Source: Thermotoga sp. 4484_232
GTDB lineage: Bacteria; Thermotogota; Thermotogae; Thermotogales; Thermotogaceae
Length of the DNA: 8,829 bases
Assembly: GCA_002084985.1 (NCBI GenBank)
Contig: MZGO01000035.1
Span: 12,201-21,029, forward strand
Direction: 5' to 3'
Shown: one piece after another, positions 1 to 6,685 of the stretch
Numbering within the stretch: position 1 is the first letter of the stretch
Layout: every line of letters begins with the position of its first letter
Notes under the pieces: generated by a model
The model's input: the letters and a program-made list of their open reading frames with translations, nothing else
Databases searched by the model: none
What the model was told of the DNA's origin: nothing
Program-made: the position numbers and the translations under genes

Positions 1-480
1 GATAAGGTAACATCCGAGGGGAAAAAAGAGGTTACCAAACCAAGGACGGTAAAATTTCCCATAAATATAAACGAAGCGGATGTTGCAACTTTGGAAACTC
101 TACCTGGAATTGGGAGAGAGAAAGCTGAGGAGATCGTCGCGTTTCGAGAGAGAAATGGCCCTTTTGATAAGCCGGAAGACATCATGGAAGTTTCTGGAAT
201 AGGTAAAAGCACGTTCAATAAGATAAGAGATAAGATAACCACTGGTGTGCCTTCGAAGAGCACGAACGTCAGGAAAAGAATGATAGATTTGAATACGGCT
301 GATCTGGAGGACCTGATGGAGTTGCCCTACATAGGAAAGGTCAAAGCAAAGAGTATATTGGAATACAGAGAAAAACATGGTCCTTTCCGAAAGATTGAGG
401 ATATTTTGAAAGTACCTGGAATAGGTCCCAAAACTTTTGATAGGATAAAGGATAAGATATTTGTGAGAGGAGGAGAATAG
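1..480 (+). CDS. ComEA-like helix-hairpin-helix DNA-binding protein, 5' end outside window
   Basis: The frame is open from the first base, so this is the last 159 residues of a longer protein. It holds two tandem ComEA-type units. The first (residues about 21-80) has INEAD, LPGIG, an FRERNGPF turn and VSGIG. The second (about 95-155) has IDLNTAD, LPYIG, YREKHGPF and VPGIG. Each unit is therefore a pair of helix-hairpin-helix motifs, the fold that grips the DNA backbone without sequence specificity. In competent bacteria ComEA binds incoming double-stranded DNA at the cell surface. A TTG at 91 could be read as a start, but it falls inside the first unit after INEADVAT, so it is almost certainly internal. 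The N-terminus, where a membrane anchor would sit, is not visible; a competence role is inferred, and a DNA-repair or other HhH protein remains possible. The stop lies 2 nt before the next gene. Confidence 0.85.
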   Translation, partial: DKVTSEGKKEVTKPRTVKFPININEADVATLETLPGIGREKAEEIVAFRERNGPFDKPEDIMEVSGIGKSTFNKIRDKITTGVPSKSTNVRKRMIDLNTADLEDLMELPYIGKVKAKSILEYREKHGPFRKIEDILKVPGIGPKTFDRIKDKIFVRGGE

Positions 481-482
481 AG

Positions 483-968
483 ATGAAGATGGTACCAATT
501 TTCATAATTTTGGGAGCGTTACTCGCAACTGTTCTGATATCTCAAAACCCTCAAGAGAACTTCAGGATTGCCTACATCGATATAGCGAAAGTCACGGAGA
601 ATTACAAAGAGATGAAAGAGTTAAATGAAAAGTACAGAAAAGATTACCAGTTTTATCTTTCCAAATTGAAGGAGATGGAAAGTGAGATAGAAAAGATGAA
701 AGAGGAGGGAGCATCTGAAAGTGAAATAGCAGCGAAGCAGAAGGAGCTTCTATCCAGGAAAGCAGAGTATGAGGGTTTGTTGAAGAGGGAATATGAACCT
801 AAAATTCAGAAAATTTTGAACGAGGTTGTGAATAAGGTTAAAGAATACGCGCAGTTGATGGGATACTCTTTGGTGCTGAATAAACAGAGTCTCATCTATG
901 GGGATGAAACTTACGATATAACAGAACAGGTTATAGCCTACATGAACAGTGGGGAGAACGAGAAGTGA
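483..968 (+). CDS. Skp/OmpH-like periplasmic chaperone
   Basis: The protein has 161 residues, the usual size of the Skp/OmpH family, whose members are trimeric periplasmic chaperones for outer-membrane proteins. Residues 4-20 form a hydrophobic signal peptide or N-terminal anchor. Residues 28-36 (RIAYIDIAK) are the first strand of the trimer core. Residues about 40-110 are a Lys/Glu-rich coiled coil, the tentacle arms. Residues 127-151 (GYSLVLNKQSLIYG followed by YDITEQV) match the conserved C-terminal core of OmpH proteins. A strong AGGAGGAG ribosome site at 468-475 sits 7 nt before the ATG. The gene overlaps the following ABC ATPase gene by 4 nt (GTGA), which points to co-translation. Family assignment is firm from the overall pattern; the client proteins are unknown, but the toga outer membrane is the likely place of action. 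Confidence 0.85.
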   Translation: MKMVPIFIILGALLATVLISQNPQENFRIAYIDIAKVTENYKEMKELNEKYRKDYQFYLSKLKEMESEIEKMKEEGASESEIAAKQKELLSRKAEYEGLLKREYEPKIQKILNEVVNKVKEYAQLMGYSLVLNKQSLIYGDETYDITEQVIAYMNSGENEK

Positions 969-1678
969 GGGAATACATAATCTGTGAAAATCTTGTGAAA
1001 AGGTTTGGAAGGAAAACCGTTGTGAAAGGTGTAAACATGTTCATAGAAAAGGGTGAAGTGGTGGGGCTACTCGGCCCTAACGGTGCTGGGAAAACCACCA
1101 TCTTCAACATGATCCTGGGAATAGTGGTTCCCACTTCTGGGAGGATATTCTTAAGCGGAATAGACATAACGAACTTTCCAGTTTATAAGAGAGCTCGTAT
1201 GGGTATAACTTATCTTCAGCAGGAGACATCCGTTTTCAACGGTATAACGGTGTGGGAAAACTTGGAACTGGTACTTTCTTTTTTCGAAAAAGACAGGTCG
1301 AGAAGGGAAACGATCATAGAAAAACTGTTAAAAGATTTTGGAATTTACGAGCTTAAGGATCAGCTCGCTGGAGATCTCTCGGGTGGAGAGAAAAGAAGGC
1401 TTGAGTTGGCTAGGATGATGACTTTGAACCCTTCATTTCTTCTTTTGGATGAGCCTTTCGTCGGTATAGATCCAAAAACCGTTAAGGACATTCAGAGAAT
1501 GGTGCTGGAGTTGAGGAAAAAAGGGCTTGGGATAATAATAACAGATCACAACGTCGATGAACTCGTGGAGGTTGTGGATAGACTCTACATCATTCATAAA
1601 GGATCTATAATAGCGGAAGGTCCCCCAGAGAGAGCGTTAACTGACAAAAAGGTCAGAGAGGTGTTTCTCGGAGTATGA
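965..1678 (+). CDS. lptB: LptB-type ABC transporter ATP-binding protein
   Basis: This 237-residue protein is a complete ABC ATPase: Walker A GPNGAGKT (37-44), Q-loop in YLQQE (83-87), signature LSGGE (138-142), Walker B FLLLDEP (158-164) and H-loop His195 in TDHNVDE. The YLQQETSVF stretch, the EKRRLELAR helix after the signature and the compact length are typical of LptB, the cytoplasmic ATPase that powers lipopolysaccharide extraction with LptF and LptG. Branched-chain amino acid ATPases (LivF/LivG) are the main alternative. The start is a GTG overlapping the skp-like stop, with GGGGAG at 951-956 as ribosome site. No LptF, LptG, LptA or LptC gene is in the window. Thermotogae are generally thought to lack classical LPS, so the substrate is open. 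It overlaps the next gene by 4 nt (ATGA). Confidence 0.8.
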   Translation: MREYIICENLVKRFGRKTVVKGVNMFIEKGEVVGLLGPNGAGKTTIFNMILGIVVPTSGRIFLSGIDITNFPVYKRARMGITYLQQETSVFNGITVWENLELVLSFFEKDRSRRETIIEKLLKDFGIYELKDQLAGDLSGGEKRRLELARMMTLNPSFLLLDEPFVGIDPKTVKDIQRMVLELRKKGLGIIITDHNVDELVEVVDRLYIIHKGSIIAEGPPERALTDKKVREVFLGV

Positions 1679-2193
1679 GAGTTGGAGTTGTGGGGTACTC
1701 TGGGCCAGTGGATCTTCCTCCCGTATCGGAGCTGAAGGATGTTTGTATAGAACTTGGACGTGAGCTTGCAAGGTCTGGTTATATCGTTTTCAACGGTGGG
1801 AGAGACGGTGTTATGGAGCTGGTATCAAAAGGAGTTAAAGAAGCGGGGGGCACCACTATAGGGATTCTACCGTCATCTTCTTATGCGAATAGCTATCTAT
1901 CTCTTGCTATAGATACTGGACTTGATTTTCAAATGAGATCTTTCATAATGCTTAAAAACGTTGATGTTGTTGTATCTATCGGTGGGGAGATAGGGACCGC
2001 CATCGAGATCCTTGGGGCATACGCATACAGTGTTCCTGTCATCCTTTTGAGGGGAACCGGAGGATGGACGGACAGGTTCTCAAAGGTTCTGATAGATGAT
2101 AAATACCTCGATAACAGAAGAAAGGTGGAAGTGTATCAGGCTTGGTCCGTTGAGGAGGTTTTGAAGATAATTGAGAGAATAAAGGGGGGATAA
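1675..2193 (+). CDS. TIGR00725/LOG-like (SLOG superfamily) nucleotide-binding protein
   Basis: The protein has 172 residues and a Rossmann-like fold of the LOG/SLOG group. It begins with a GVVGYSG strand-loop. GGRDGVM (41-47) matches the first conserved glycine motif, and GGEIGTAIE (103-111) stands where LOG enzymes carry PGGxGTxxE. The proline of that motif is Ile here, as in the TIGR00725 branch, so cytokinin-type phosphoribohydrolase activity should not be assumed. A MRSF stretch (87-90) lies where LOG proteins have their active-site arginine region. The sequence strongly resembles T. maritima TM1055 as I recall it, a structural-genomics protein of unknown function (PDB 1RCU). Older databases call this family putative lysine decarboxylase, which is not supported. 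It is the last gene of the plus-strand operon; its stop codon forms the loop of the terminator hairpin. Confidence 0.8.
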   Translation: MRVGVVGYSGPVDLPPVSELKDVCIELGRELARSGYIVFNGGRDGVMELVSKGVKEAGGTTIGILPSSSYANSYLSLAIDTGLDFQMRSFIMLKNVDVVVSIGGEIGTAIEILGAYAYSVPVILLRGTGGWTDRFSKVLIDDKYLDNRRKVEVYQAWSVEEVLKIIERIKGG

Positions 2194-2203
2194 TCCCCCC
2201 TTT
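2181..2203. terminator. Bidirectional intrinsic terminator between convergent operons
   Basis: A perfect 10-bp inverted repeat, AAAGGGGGGA and TCCCCCCTTT, encloses a 3-nt TAA loop. The loop is the stop codon of the plus-strand gene at 1675-2193. Six consecutive G-C pairs make a strong stem. The stem ends in TTT on either strand, followed by GTTCT on plus and ATTCT on minus, so it can serve both operons; the U tracts are short. The opposing gene stops at 2208, only 5 nt beyond. Confidence 0.85.
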
Positions 2204-2207
2204 GTTC

Positions 2208-3581
2208 TCATCTTTCGTACATGGTGTAGGTGAAGTGCTCTTCTGGATCGTTAATGGTTATGGTTCTAACGATCGTCTTGTACCCACCTTTCACAAGAGT
2301 CAGTTCGTAACTTCCGTAATCCAGTTGTACCGTCATAGGTGTCGTCCCGTAGTAGTATCCGTCTATGAAGACCATGGCACCTTCCGGAGTGGTGTTTATA
2401 TAAACCGTTGAATATCTCGGAATGGGTGTGAGAGTGATTTCCAGGACTTTTCTTTCACCCGGTGCGAGTATAACTTCATCTTCCCAAATCTCGTAATCCG
2501 TTTTCTTAACCTTGATGGTATGTCTTCCAGGTGAAAGTTGTAAAGTGAGGCCGTATGTACCCGTGATTCCTTTGTAGGATCCATCCACGTACACTGATGC
2601 CCTGGTTGGATCCGTTTTAACAACCAGGGTTGCTTTCACGGGCTCAAGGGTGAGGTGAACTCTCGCTGTTTCACCGTAATCAACGTATACTCTCTTCTCC
2701 CTTGTCGTATATCCTTCCTTCTCAACCCTCACATCGTGACTACCTGGATCCACATCGACCGTTACAGGCGATATTCCTACATAAATATCATCTACATAGA
2801 CCCTCGCACCGGAAGGAGTCGTTGTAACTTCGACTTGAGTCCTAGCGGGTTTTCCAAATACCCTCGTTATCTCATTTGCTCTGACTGTAACGACCTCTTC
2901 GTAAGATTCTCCTCCCTCAAAGTACATCACCACGTAGTGTGTGCCTTCATCCATCAAGAGGGTAATGGGAGTTTTTCCCTTGTAAGATCCGTCAACGTAA
3001 ACGTATGCTCCCTGAGGATCAGAATCCACAATCAAAGTTCCATAGGTTGGTCTGTAACCAACGTAGAAGAACGTGATATCCGAAGCCCATTCTTTCCCAA
3101 GATAAGGTATTATCTTCTCCTGAACGTATTTTTCGGGATTCGTCGAAAGGGTTGGAAAACTCTTTATTCTTCCCAAGCTTTTGATCTCAGAGAACAATGG
3201 TATCAACTTCGTTGAGGCTATTATCTGTACATACTCTTTCCCCTCAGGTGGAGATATCTTGAGAGAATAGTTCTTGGAGGGTATCTTGTAGATCCTGTTT
3301 GCCACTATGTAGTTATTACTCTCATACTTGTTCGGAAAGAGAAGCTCTATCTTCCCATCGGGTGTGATATCGTATATCAGAACATAGCAATTTTTATTCG
3401 CCTTGAAGAATATCTCTATCTTCTCTCCTATGTGGTAGACAGATCCTTCGGGTTTGTTGAGCCAAACATCGATCTTGAATTCGGATGGTTCCGGAACGAT
3501 TATGATTCTATGAAGCTGGTAAGCAGAGAAAGCGCTTACGATGGCTATTGTTAGCAAAAGACCTATGAGAATTTTTCTCAT
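2208..3581 (-). CDS. Exported DUF4384 protein with four PEGA repeats
   Basis: The protein has 457 residues. Residues 1-23 are a basic start plus hydrophobic signal peptide or anchor (MRKILIGLLLTIAIVSAF). Residues about 35-130 match the DUF4384 pattern: YHIGEKIEIFFKANKNCYV, then YDITPDGKIELLFPN and VQIIAS. After a linker come four PEGA repeats at about 181-244, 247-314, 316-386 and 390-455. Each has an SDP/TTP/TDP turn, a (V/I)YVDG-type strand, a (Y)xGxTP segment and a GxHxVxV-like strand. PEGA domains are small surface beta-sandwiches thought to bind other envelope components; no catalytic motif is seen. A GTG at 3590 lies inside the ribosome site, so I place the start at the ATG ending at 3581, 8 nt after AGGAGG. 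The gene follows the lipoprotein gene by 20 nt and ends at the convergent terminator. A toga or cell-wall attachment role is inference. Confidence 0.85.
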   Translation of the reverse strand: MRKILIGLLLTIAIVSAFSAYQLHRIIIVPEPSEFKIDVWLNKPEGSVYHIGEKIEIFFKANKNCYVLIYDITPDGKIELLFPNKYESNNYIVANRIYKIPSKNYSLKISPPEGKEYVQIIASTKLIPLFSEIKSLGRIKSFPTLSTNPEKYVQEKIIPYLGKEWASDITFFYVGYRPTYGTLIVDSDPQGAYVYVDGSYKGKTPITLLMDEGTHYVVMYFEGGESYEEVVTVRANEITRVFGKPARTQVEVTTTPSGARVYVDDIYVGISPVTVDVDPGSHDVRVEKEGYTTREKRVYVDYGETARVHLTLEPVKATLVVKTDPTRASVYVDGSYKGITGTYGLTLQLSPGRHTIKVKKTDYEIWEDEVILAPGERKVLEITLTPIPRYSTVYINTTPEGAMVFIDGYYYGTTPMTVQLDYGSYELTLVKGGYKTIVRTITINDPEEHFTYTMYER

Positions 3582-3586
3582 AAAGC

Positions 3587-3595
3587 TCACCTCCT
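3587..3595 (-). promoter_or_regulatory. Ribosome binding site deciding the PEGA gene start
   Basis: AGGAGGTGA on the minus strand is a near-perfect anti-16S match. The in-frame GTG at 3590 is part of this site and cannot be the start; the ATG at 3581-3579 lies 8 nt after AGGAGG, ideal spacing. This shortens the longest reading frame by three residues. Confidence 0.8.
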
Positions 3596-3601
3596 AAGGT
3601 A

Positions 3602-4516
3602 TTACTTTGGAATGTAATCAAAGGTGTCAAGGGGCATGACTACCTCCGCTCCCAATACCTCTGGACCGGTGATTTCTATCTTCTCTGGTGATGTGGGAAC
3701 GCTTTGGACGAAGACTGCTATACCGTGAGTTTCATCCACAAGGTTATCTCCAAGGTAATGTGACCCTGATCCTCCGAGCTCTTGGTAGAAGGTCACTTCA
3801 TACTTTCCTGTTGCTTGTTTTTCAAACCTTACAAAAACGTATTTGTCACCCTCAATTACAATCTTGGATGGAGCGGATTGGGATATTGAAGCGTACCACT
3901 CGTAATCTTCCCCATTCTTTACCCAATATATATCCACATCGTATGAAACGGTGTGCGCGCTCCTTTTGGTTTCTATCTCGGAGGTATCTGCATCTGAAAC
4001 TTCTATTCCATCTGCAAAAATACCATTAGATCCGTAGAAGGAGTATCGCTCATTATAAGAAGAAGTTCCTGGACTGTACCATAGAACGACAACGGGAGTT
4101 GAAGAAAGAGAATAACCGTGATGCTTGTTGATCCACCAATTTTTCACAATCTCAGCATCACTATCCCAGTTTCCAACTATTTCCACTATCATCTCTTCTT
4201 TTTCATAGATATGAGAACCTATCGAAATGTTATGCCTTGAAACCTCATTTGTTACAACATCCATAACGTGGGAGGGACCATTTCCAATATACCACGCACC
4301 CTCTCCATCCAAAGATTCAAATTCGTCACCAGAGCTGACGGATACACTGTAGTATCCTGGAGAGAAAAGAAACGGCACGAAGTCAACTTTCACCACTTCT
4401 CCTTCTTCTAAGTTATCGGTTTGAATGTGAACATAGAGTGATGGCGTGAGGGTACACGACATCAAAGCTAGCAGTGAAACAGAAAGAACGATGAACCAAA
4501 GAGAAAACTTTTTCAC
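3602..4516 (-). CDS. Predicted lipoprotein of unknown function
   Basis: I do not recognise the family. From the chosen GTG start the protein has 304 residues. Residues 1-21 are a lipoprotein signal: Lys-Lys, a hydrophobic core (FSLWFIVLSVSLLAL) and a terminal LMSC box, with Cys21 the lipidation site. Met at the -2 position of the box is less usual. The mature part is rich in Ser, Thr, Tyr, Val and acidic residues, with alternating strand-like segments such as YYSVSVSS, DVDIYWV, KYVFVRFE and KYEVTFYQ, suggesting an all-beta surface protein. There are aromatic clusters (NWDSD, NWWINKHH, VVLWYSPG) that could bind sugars, but no catalytic signature is evident. The GTG at 4525 is part of the AGGGGGTG ribosome site, so the GTG at 4516 is preferred. 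The gene precedes the PEGA gene by 20 nt, so the two exported proteins are probably made together. Confidence 0.7.
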   Translation of the reverse strand: MKKFSLWFIVLSVSLLALMSCTLTPSLYVHIQTDNLEEGEVVKVDFVPFLFSPGYYSVSVSSGDEFESLDGEGAWYIGNGPSHVMDVVTNEVSRHNISIGSHIYEKEEMIVEIVGNWDSDAEIVKNWWINKHHGYSLSSTPVVVLWYSPGTSSYNERYSFYGSNGIFADGIEVSDADTSEIETKRSAHTVSYDVDIYWVKNGEDYEWYASISQSAPSKIVIEGDKYVFVRFEKQATGKYEVTFYQELGGSGSHYLGDNLVDETHGIAVFVQSVPTSPEKIEITGPEVLGAEVVMPLDTFDYIPK

Positions 4517-4522
4517 GTTTAA

Positions 4523-4530
4523 CACCCCCT
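4523..4530 (-). promoter_or_regulatory. Ribosome binding site deciding the lipoprotein start
   Basis: AGGGGGTG on the minus strand precedes the GTG at 4516 by 6 nt. The upstream GTG at 4525 is the tail of this site. Starting at 4516 gives the compact MKKFSLWF signal typical of lipoproteins. Confidence 0.65.
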
Positions 4531-4536
4531 TTATGT

Positions 4537-4566
4537 TTTAGACCATTCAAAAAAAGTTGTGTTCAA
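4537..4566 (-). promoter_or_regulatory. Possible promoter of the lipoprotein-PEGA pair
   Basis: On the minus strand TTGAAC (4566-4561) resembles a -35 box and TCTAAA (4542-4537) a weak -10 box, with an 18-nt spacer. It lies in the 46-nt gap after rodA, the largest gap in the minus-strand run. Transcription would begin only a few bases before the ribosome site, giving a very short leader. The match is modest and read-through from rodA is an equal possibility. Confidence 0.3.
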
Positions 4567-5651
4567 ATCCTTTCAACTTTTGAAAGGGCAATCCCTTTCA
4601 AAGACAGTCCAAGAAGAATGGAAAAGGTAACTGTTGACGTTCCTCCATAGCTTATGAACGGAAGCGGAATGCCTGTAACGGGCATGAGACCCATGCACAT
4701 TCCAACGTTTTCGAAGACGTGAAACCACAGTACCGTTGAGACACCCACTAAGACGAGTTCCCAGAATTCACTTTTAACGTAACTGATGCTTCTGTAAATT
4801 CTGTAGAAGAGGAGTGAATAAAGCGCTATCAGAGATGATATACCAACGAATCCCAATTCCTCCCCCAGAACCGATACCACGAAGTCGGTATGGGCTACAG
4901 GAACGTACTTCTTCAAATTCGCAGGTCCTCTCATGTATCCCTTTCCAAAAATGCCCCCCGATCCTATAGCGTGTATGGATTGAAGAACGTTGTACGACGC
5001 GTCTGTACTGTAAGCTTTCGGATTCAGATAGGCAAGTATTCTCTCTCTTTGGTAATCCTCTAAACCGAAGAAGTAGAAAAAGGGGGCTATGACGAGTATG
5101 AGAACCAGGGTGTAAATCACGTATCTTTTTTTGATCTTAGAAGAAAAACACATGGTAAGCCATATTATACCAAAGAGTAACGAGGTTCCAAGATCTGGTT
5201 CCAAAAGTATCAAAAAGAGAGGGATTCCAGCTACGATCAAACTATTTATGAACGTCAAAAATCCCGTTCCTTTTGTCAAGACTCTGGAAAGTGCTAGAAC
5301 GACGGCTATCTTGGCAAGATCAGATGGTTGAAAGCTCCCAAACGGAAATTTGAACCATCTTTTCGCCCCACCCACCGTTGGCCCGAAGAAAAGAACCAGT
5401 ATCAGCAGGCCAATGGAGAGGATGTAAAAAGGTACGATCCAGCTTTTTATGTATTCTTCTTTGATCAGAAGAATACTCATCATAGCAGAAAATCCGAGGA
5501 TATCCCACAGAATCTGTCTCTTCAAAAGATAGACCATATTTCTGGGCTGGACAGCACTTTTCAAGATGAAAATGCCAAAGACCATCAATATGGCCACTAC
5601 TGCTATGAAAAATATATCTATCTTCCTGTTCTCCCAAGGCAGAAGTATCAC
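4563..5651 (-). CDS. rodA: RodA-type SEDS peptidoglycan glycosyltransferase
   Basis: This 362-residue polytopic membrane protein has about ten hydrophobic segments, as expected for SEDS proteins (RodA/FtsW), which polymerise glycan strands from lipid II with a partner class B penicillin-binding protein. Motifs are in order: GAKRWF and FQPSDLAKI (95-115), [12 protein letters not shown] (149-160), [11 protein letters not shown] (229-239), [15 protein letters not shown] (254-268) with Asp256 at the place of the proposed catalytic Asp, and [16 protein letters not shown] (324-339). The [16 protein letters not shown] wording favours RodA (elongation) over FtsW, where TTGLPLPF is usual. The GTG start overlaps the stop of the original aminotransferase frame by 4 nt, and GAGGGAG ends only 1 nt before it, so translation looks designed for coupling. 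No partner PBP or MreBCD gene is visible. Confidence 0.9.
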   Translation of the reverse strand: MILLPWENRKIDIFFIAVVAILMVFGIFILKSAVQPRNMVYLLKRQILWDILGFSAMMSILLIKEEYIKSWIVPFYILSIGLLILVLFFGPTVGGAKRWFKFPFGSFQPSDLAKIAVVLALSRVLTKGTGFLTFINSLIVAGIPLFLILLEPDLGTSLLFGIIWLTMCFSSKIKKRYVIYTLVLILVIAPFFYFFGLEDYQRERILAYLNPKAYSTDASYNVLQSIHAIGSGGIFGKGYMRGPANLKKYVPVAHTDFVVSVLGEELGFVGISSLIALYSLLFYRIYRSISYVKSEFWELVLVGVSTVLWFHVFENVGMCMGLMPVTGIPLPFISYGGTSTVTFSILLGLSLKGIALSKVERI

Positions 5652-6670
5652 ACTCCCTCTTTCAATACCTTCTCGATTCTCTCAAGAGCCCAATCTATTT
5701 CTTCTTTCGTTATGACGAGAGGAGGAGCGAACCTTATAACCTGTTCATGGGTTTCTTTAGCTAAAATCCCCAAAGTTGCAAGCTTTTCACAGAAAGGTCT
5801 CGCTGTCCCATACTCTTCTTTTACTTCAACTCCTATCAGCAGACCTTTCCCTCTTTCTCTTCGATGATCACATCTATCGAGGCTATACCAACTGCGGCAG
5901 CTAATGGATTTCCTCCAAACGTTGAACCGTGTTCATTTGGGCCTATCACGTTCATCACTTCGTCATTCGCAAGCGCAGCGGATACCGGATACACTCCTCC
6001 CCCAAGTGCTTTCCCCAGAACCAGAATATCGGGTCTTGCATCTTCCCACTCGAAGGCAAATAATTCTCACCCCTCCCTCTCCCTGTATCGGCTCAAGGAG
6101 AACAGCGATGGTATTCTCGTCTATAGCGTTTTCTATTGCTTTTTCATCACCGTATGGAACCACTTCGAAACCAGGTGTGAAGGGTCCGAAACCTTCTTTG
6201 TAAAGTTCCTCTGTTGAGAACGATATCACGGTTATGGTCCTTCCATGGAAATTCCCTTCCGCTACGATCACCTTTCCCTCGTATTTTGGTATACCCTTTT
6301 TCACATATCCCCATTTCCTCGCTATCTTAAGAGCCGTCTCAACAGCTTCAACACCTGTGTTCATTGGGAGTGCTTTATCGTATCCTGTGACATCATGAAG
6401 TTTTTTCAGAAACCTTCCCAGAACGTCGTTGTGAAACGCTCTACTGGTTAGGGTTATCCTTTGTGTTTGCTCCATCAAGGCTTTCAGGATCTTGGGATGT
6501 CTATGACCTTGATTCAAAGCGGAGTAGGACGAGAGCATGTCAAGGTACTTTTTACCTTCCACATCCCATACCCAAACACCTTCGCCTTTCTCGAGAACAA
6601 CAGGGAGTGGTAAATAATTGTGAGCACCGTACTTCTCGTTCAACTCGATATGAGCTCTGGTGAGTTCCAC
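5648..6670 (-). pseudogene. rocD: Ornithine aminotransferase gene broken by two internal deletions
   Basis: Three blocks match ornithine--oxo-acid aminotransferase (PLP fold type I, class III) in three steps of frame. Block A (6670-6062, 203 codons) starts at GTG, with AAGGAGGG upstream, and contains YGAHNYLPLP, LNQGHRHPKI, PMNTGVEAVE, NFHGRT and EPIQGEGGVRI. Block B (6060-5857, 68 codons) is shifted and contains RPDILVLGKALGGG, with the Schiff-base Lys, and [10 protein letters not shown]. Block C (5854-5648) is back in the frame of block A and contains [11 protein letters not shown] and [13 protein letters not shown]. Against Bacillus RocD from memory, about 35 codons are missing between A and B, including the ADEIQTGLGRTG segment whose Asp holds the PLP nitrogen, and about 28 between B and C. 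The A frame runs into TGA at 5963-5965. The product would be an inactive 235-residue fragment with a 32-residue nonsense tail. Acetylornithine aminotransferase ancestry is less likely given the RocD-like wording. Confidence 0.85.
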
Positions 6671-6685
6671 ATGAATCCCTCCTTA

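Noticed and set aside
91..480. TTG at 91 as the start of a 129-residue HhH protein
   Set aside because: The frame is open back to base 1 and the residues before it (INEADVAT) are the standard beginning of a ComEA unit, so the start is outside the window.
2655..3215. 186-residue plus-strand reading frame
   Set aside because: It is antisense to the DUF4384-PEGA gene, has no ribosome site and shows no recognisable domain; the minus-strand frame is clearly the coding one.
2208..3240. PEGA repeats as a DNA-level tandem repeat
   Set aside because: The four units are related at protein level but too diverged in nucleotides to count as a DNA repeat.
5328..5867. 179-residue plus-strand reading frame over the rodA start
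   Set aside because: It is opposite conserved RodA motifs and the aminotransferase C-terminus, with low-complexity composition and no start signals.
5855..6062. Programmed frameshifting to join the aminotransferase blocks
   Set aside because: A one-base shift cannot supply the roughly 35 and 28 missing codons, and there is no typical slippery site with a downstream structure.
5963..6670. A complete short 235-residue aminotransferase
   Set aside because: Its last 32 residues are out-of-frame sequence of the same gene, and the remaining domains follow in other frames.
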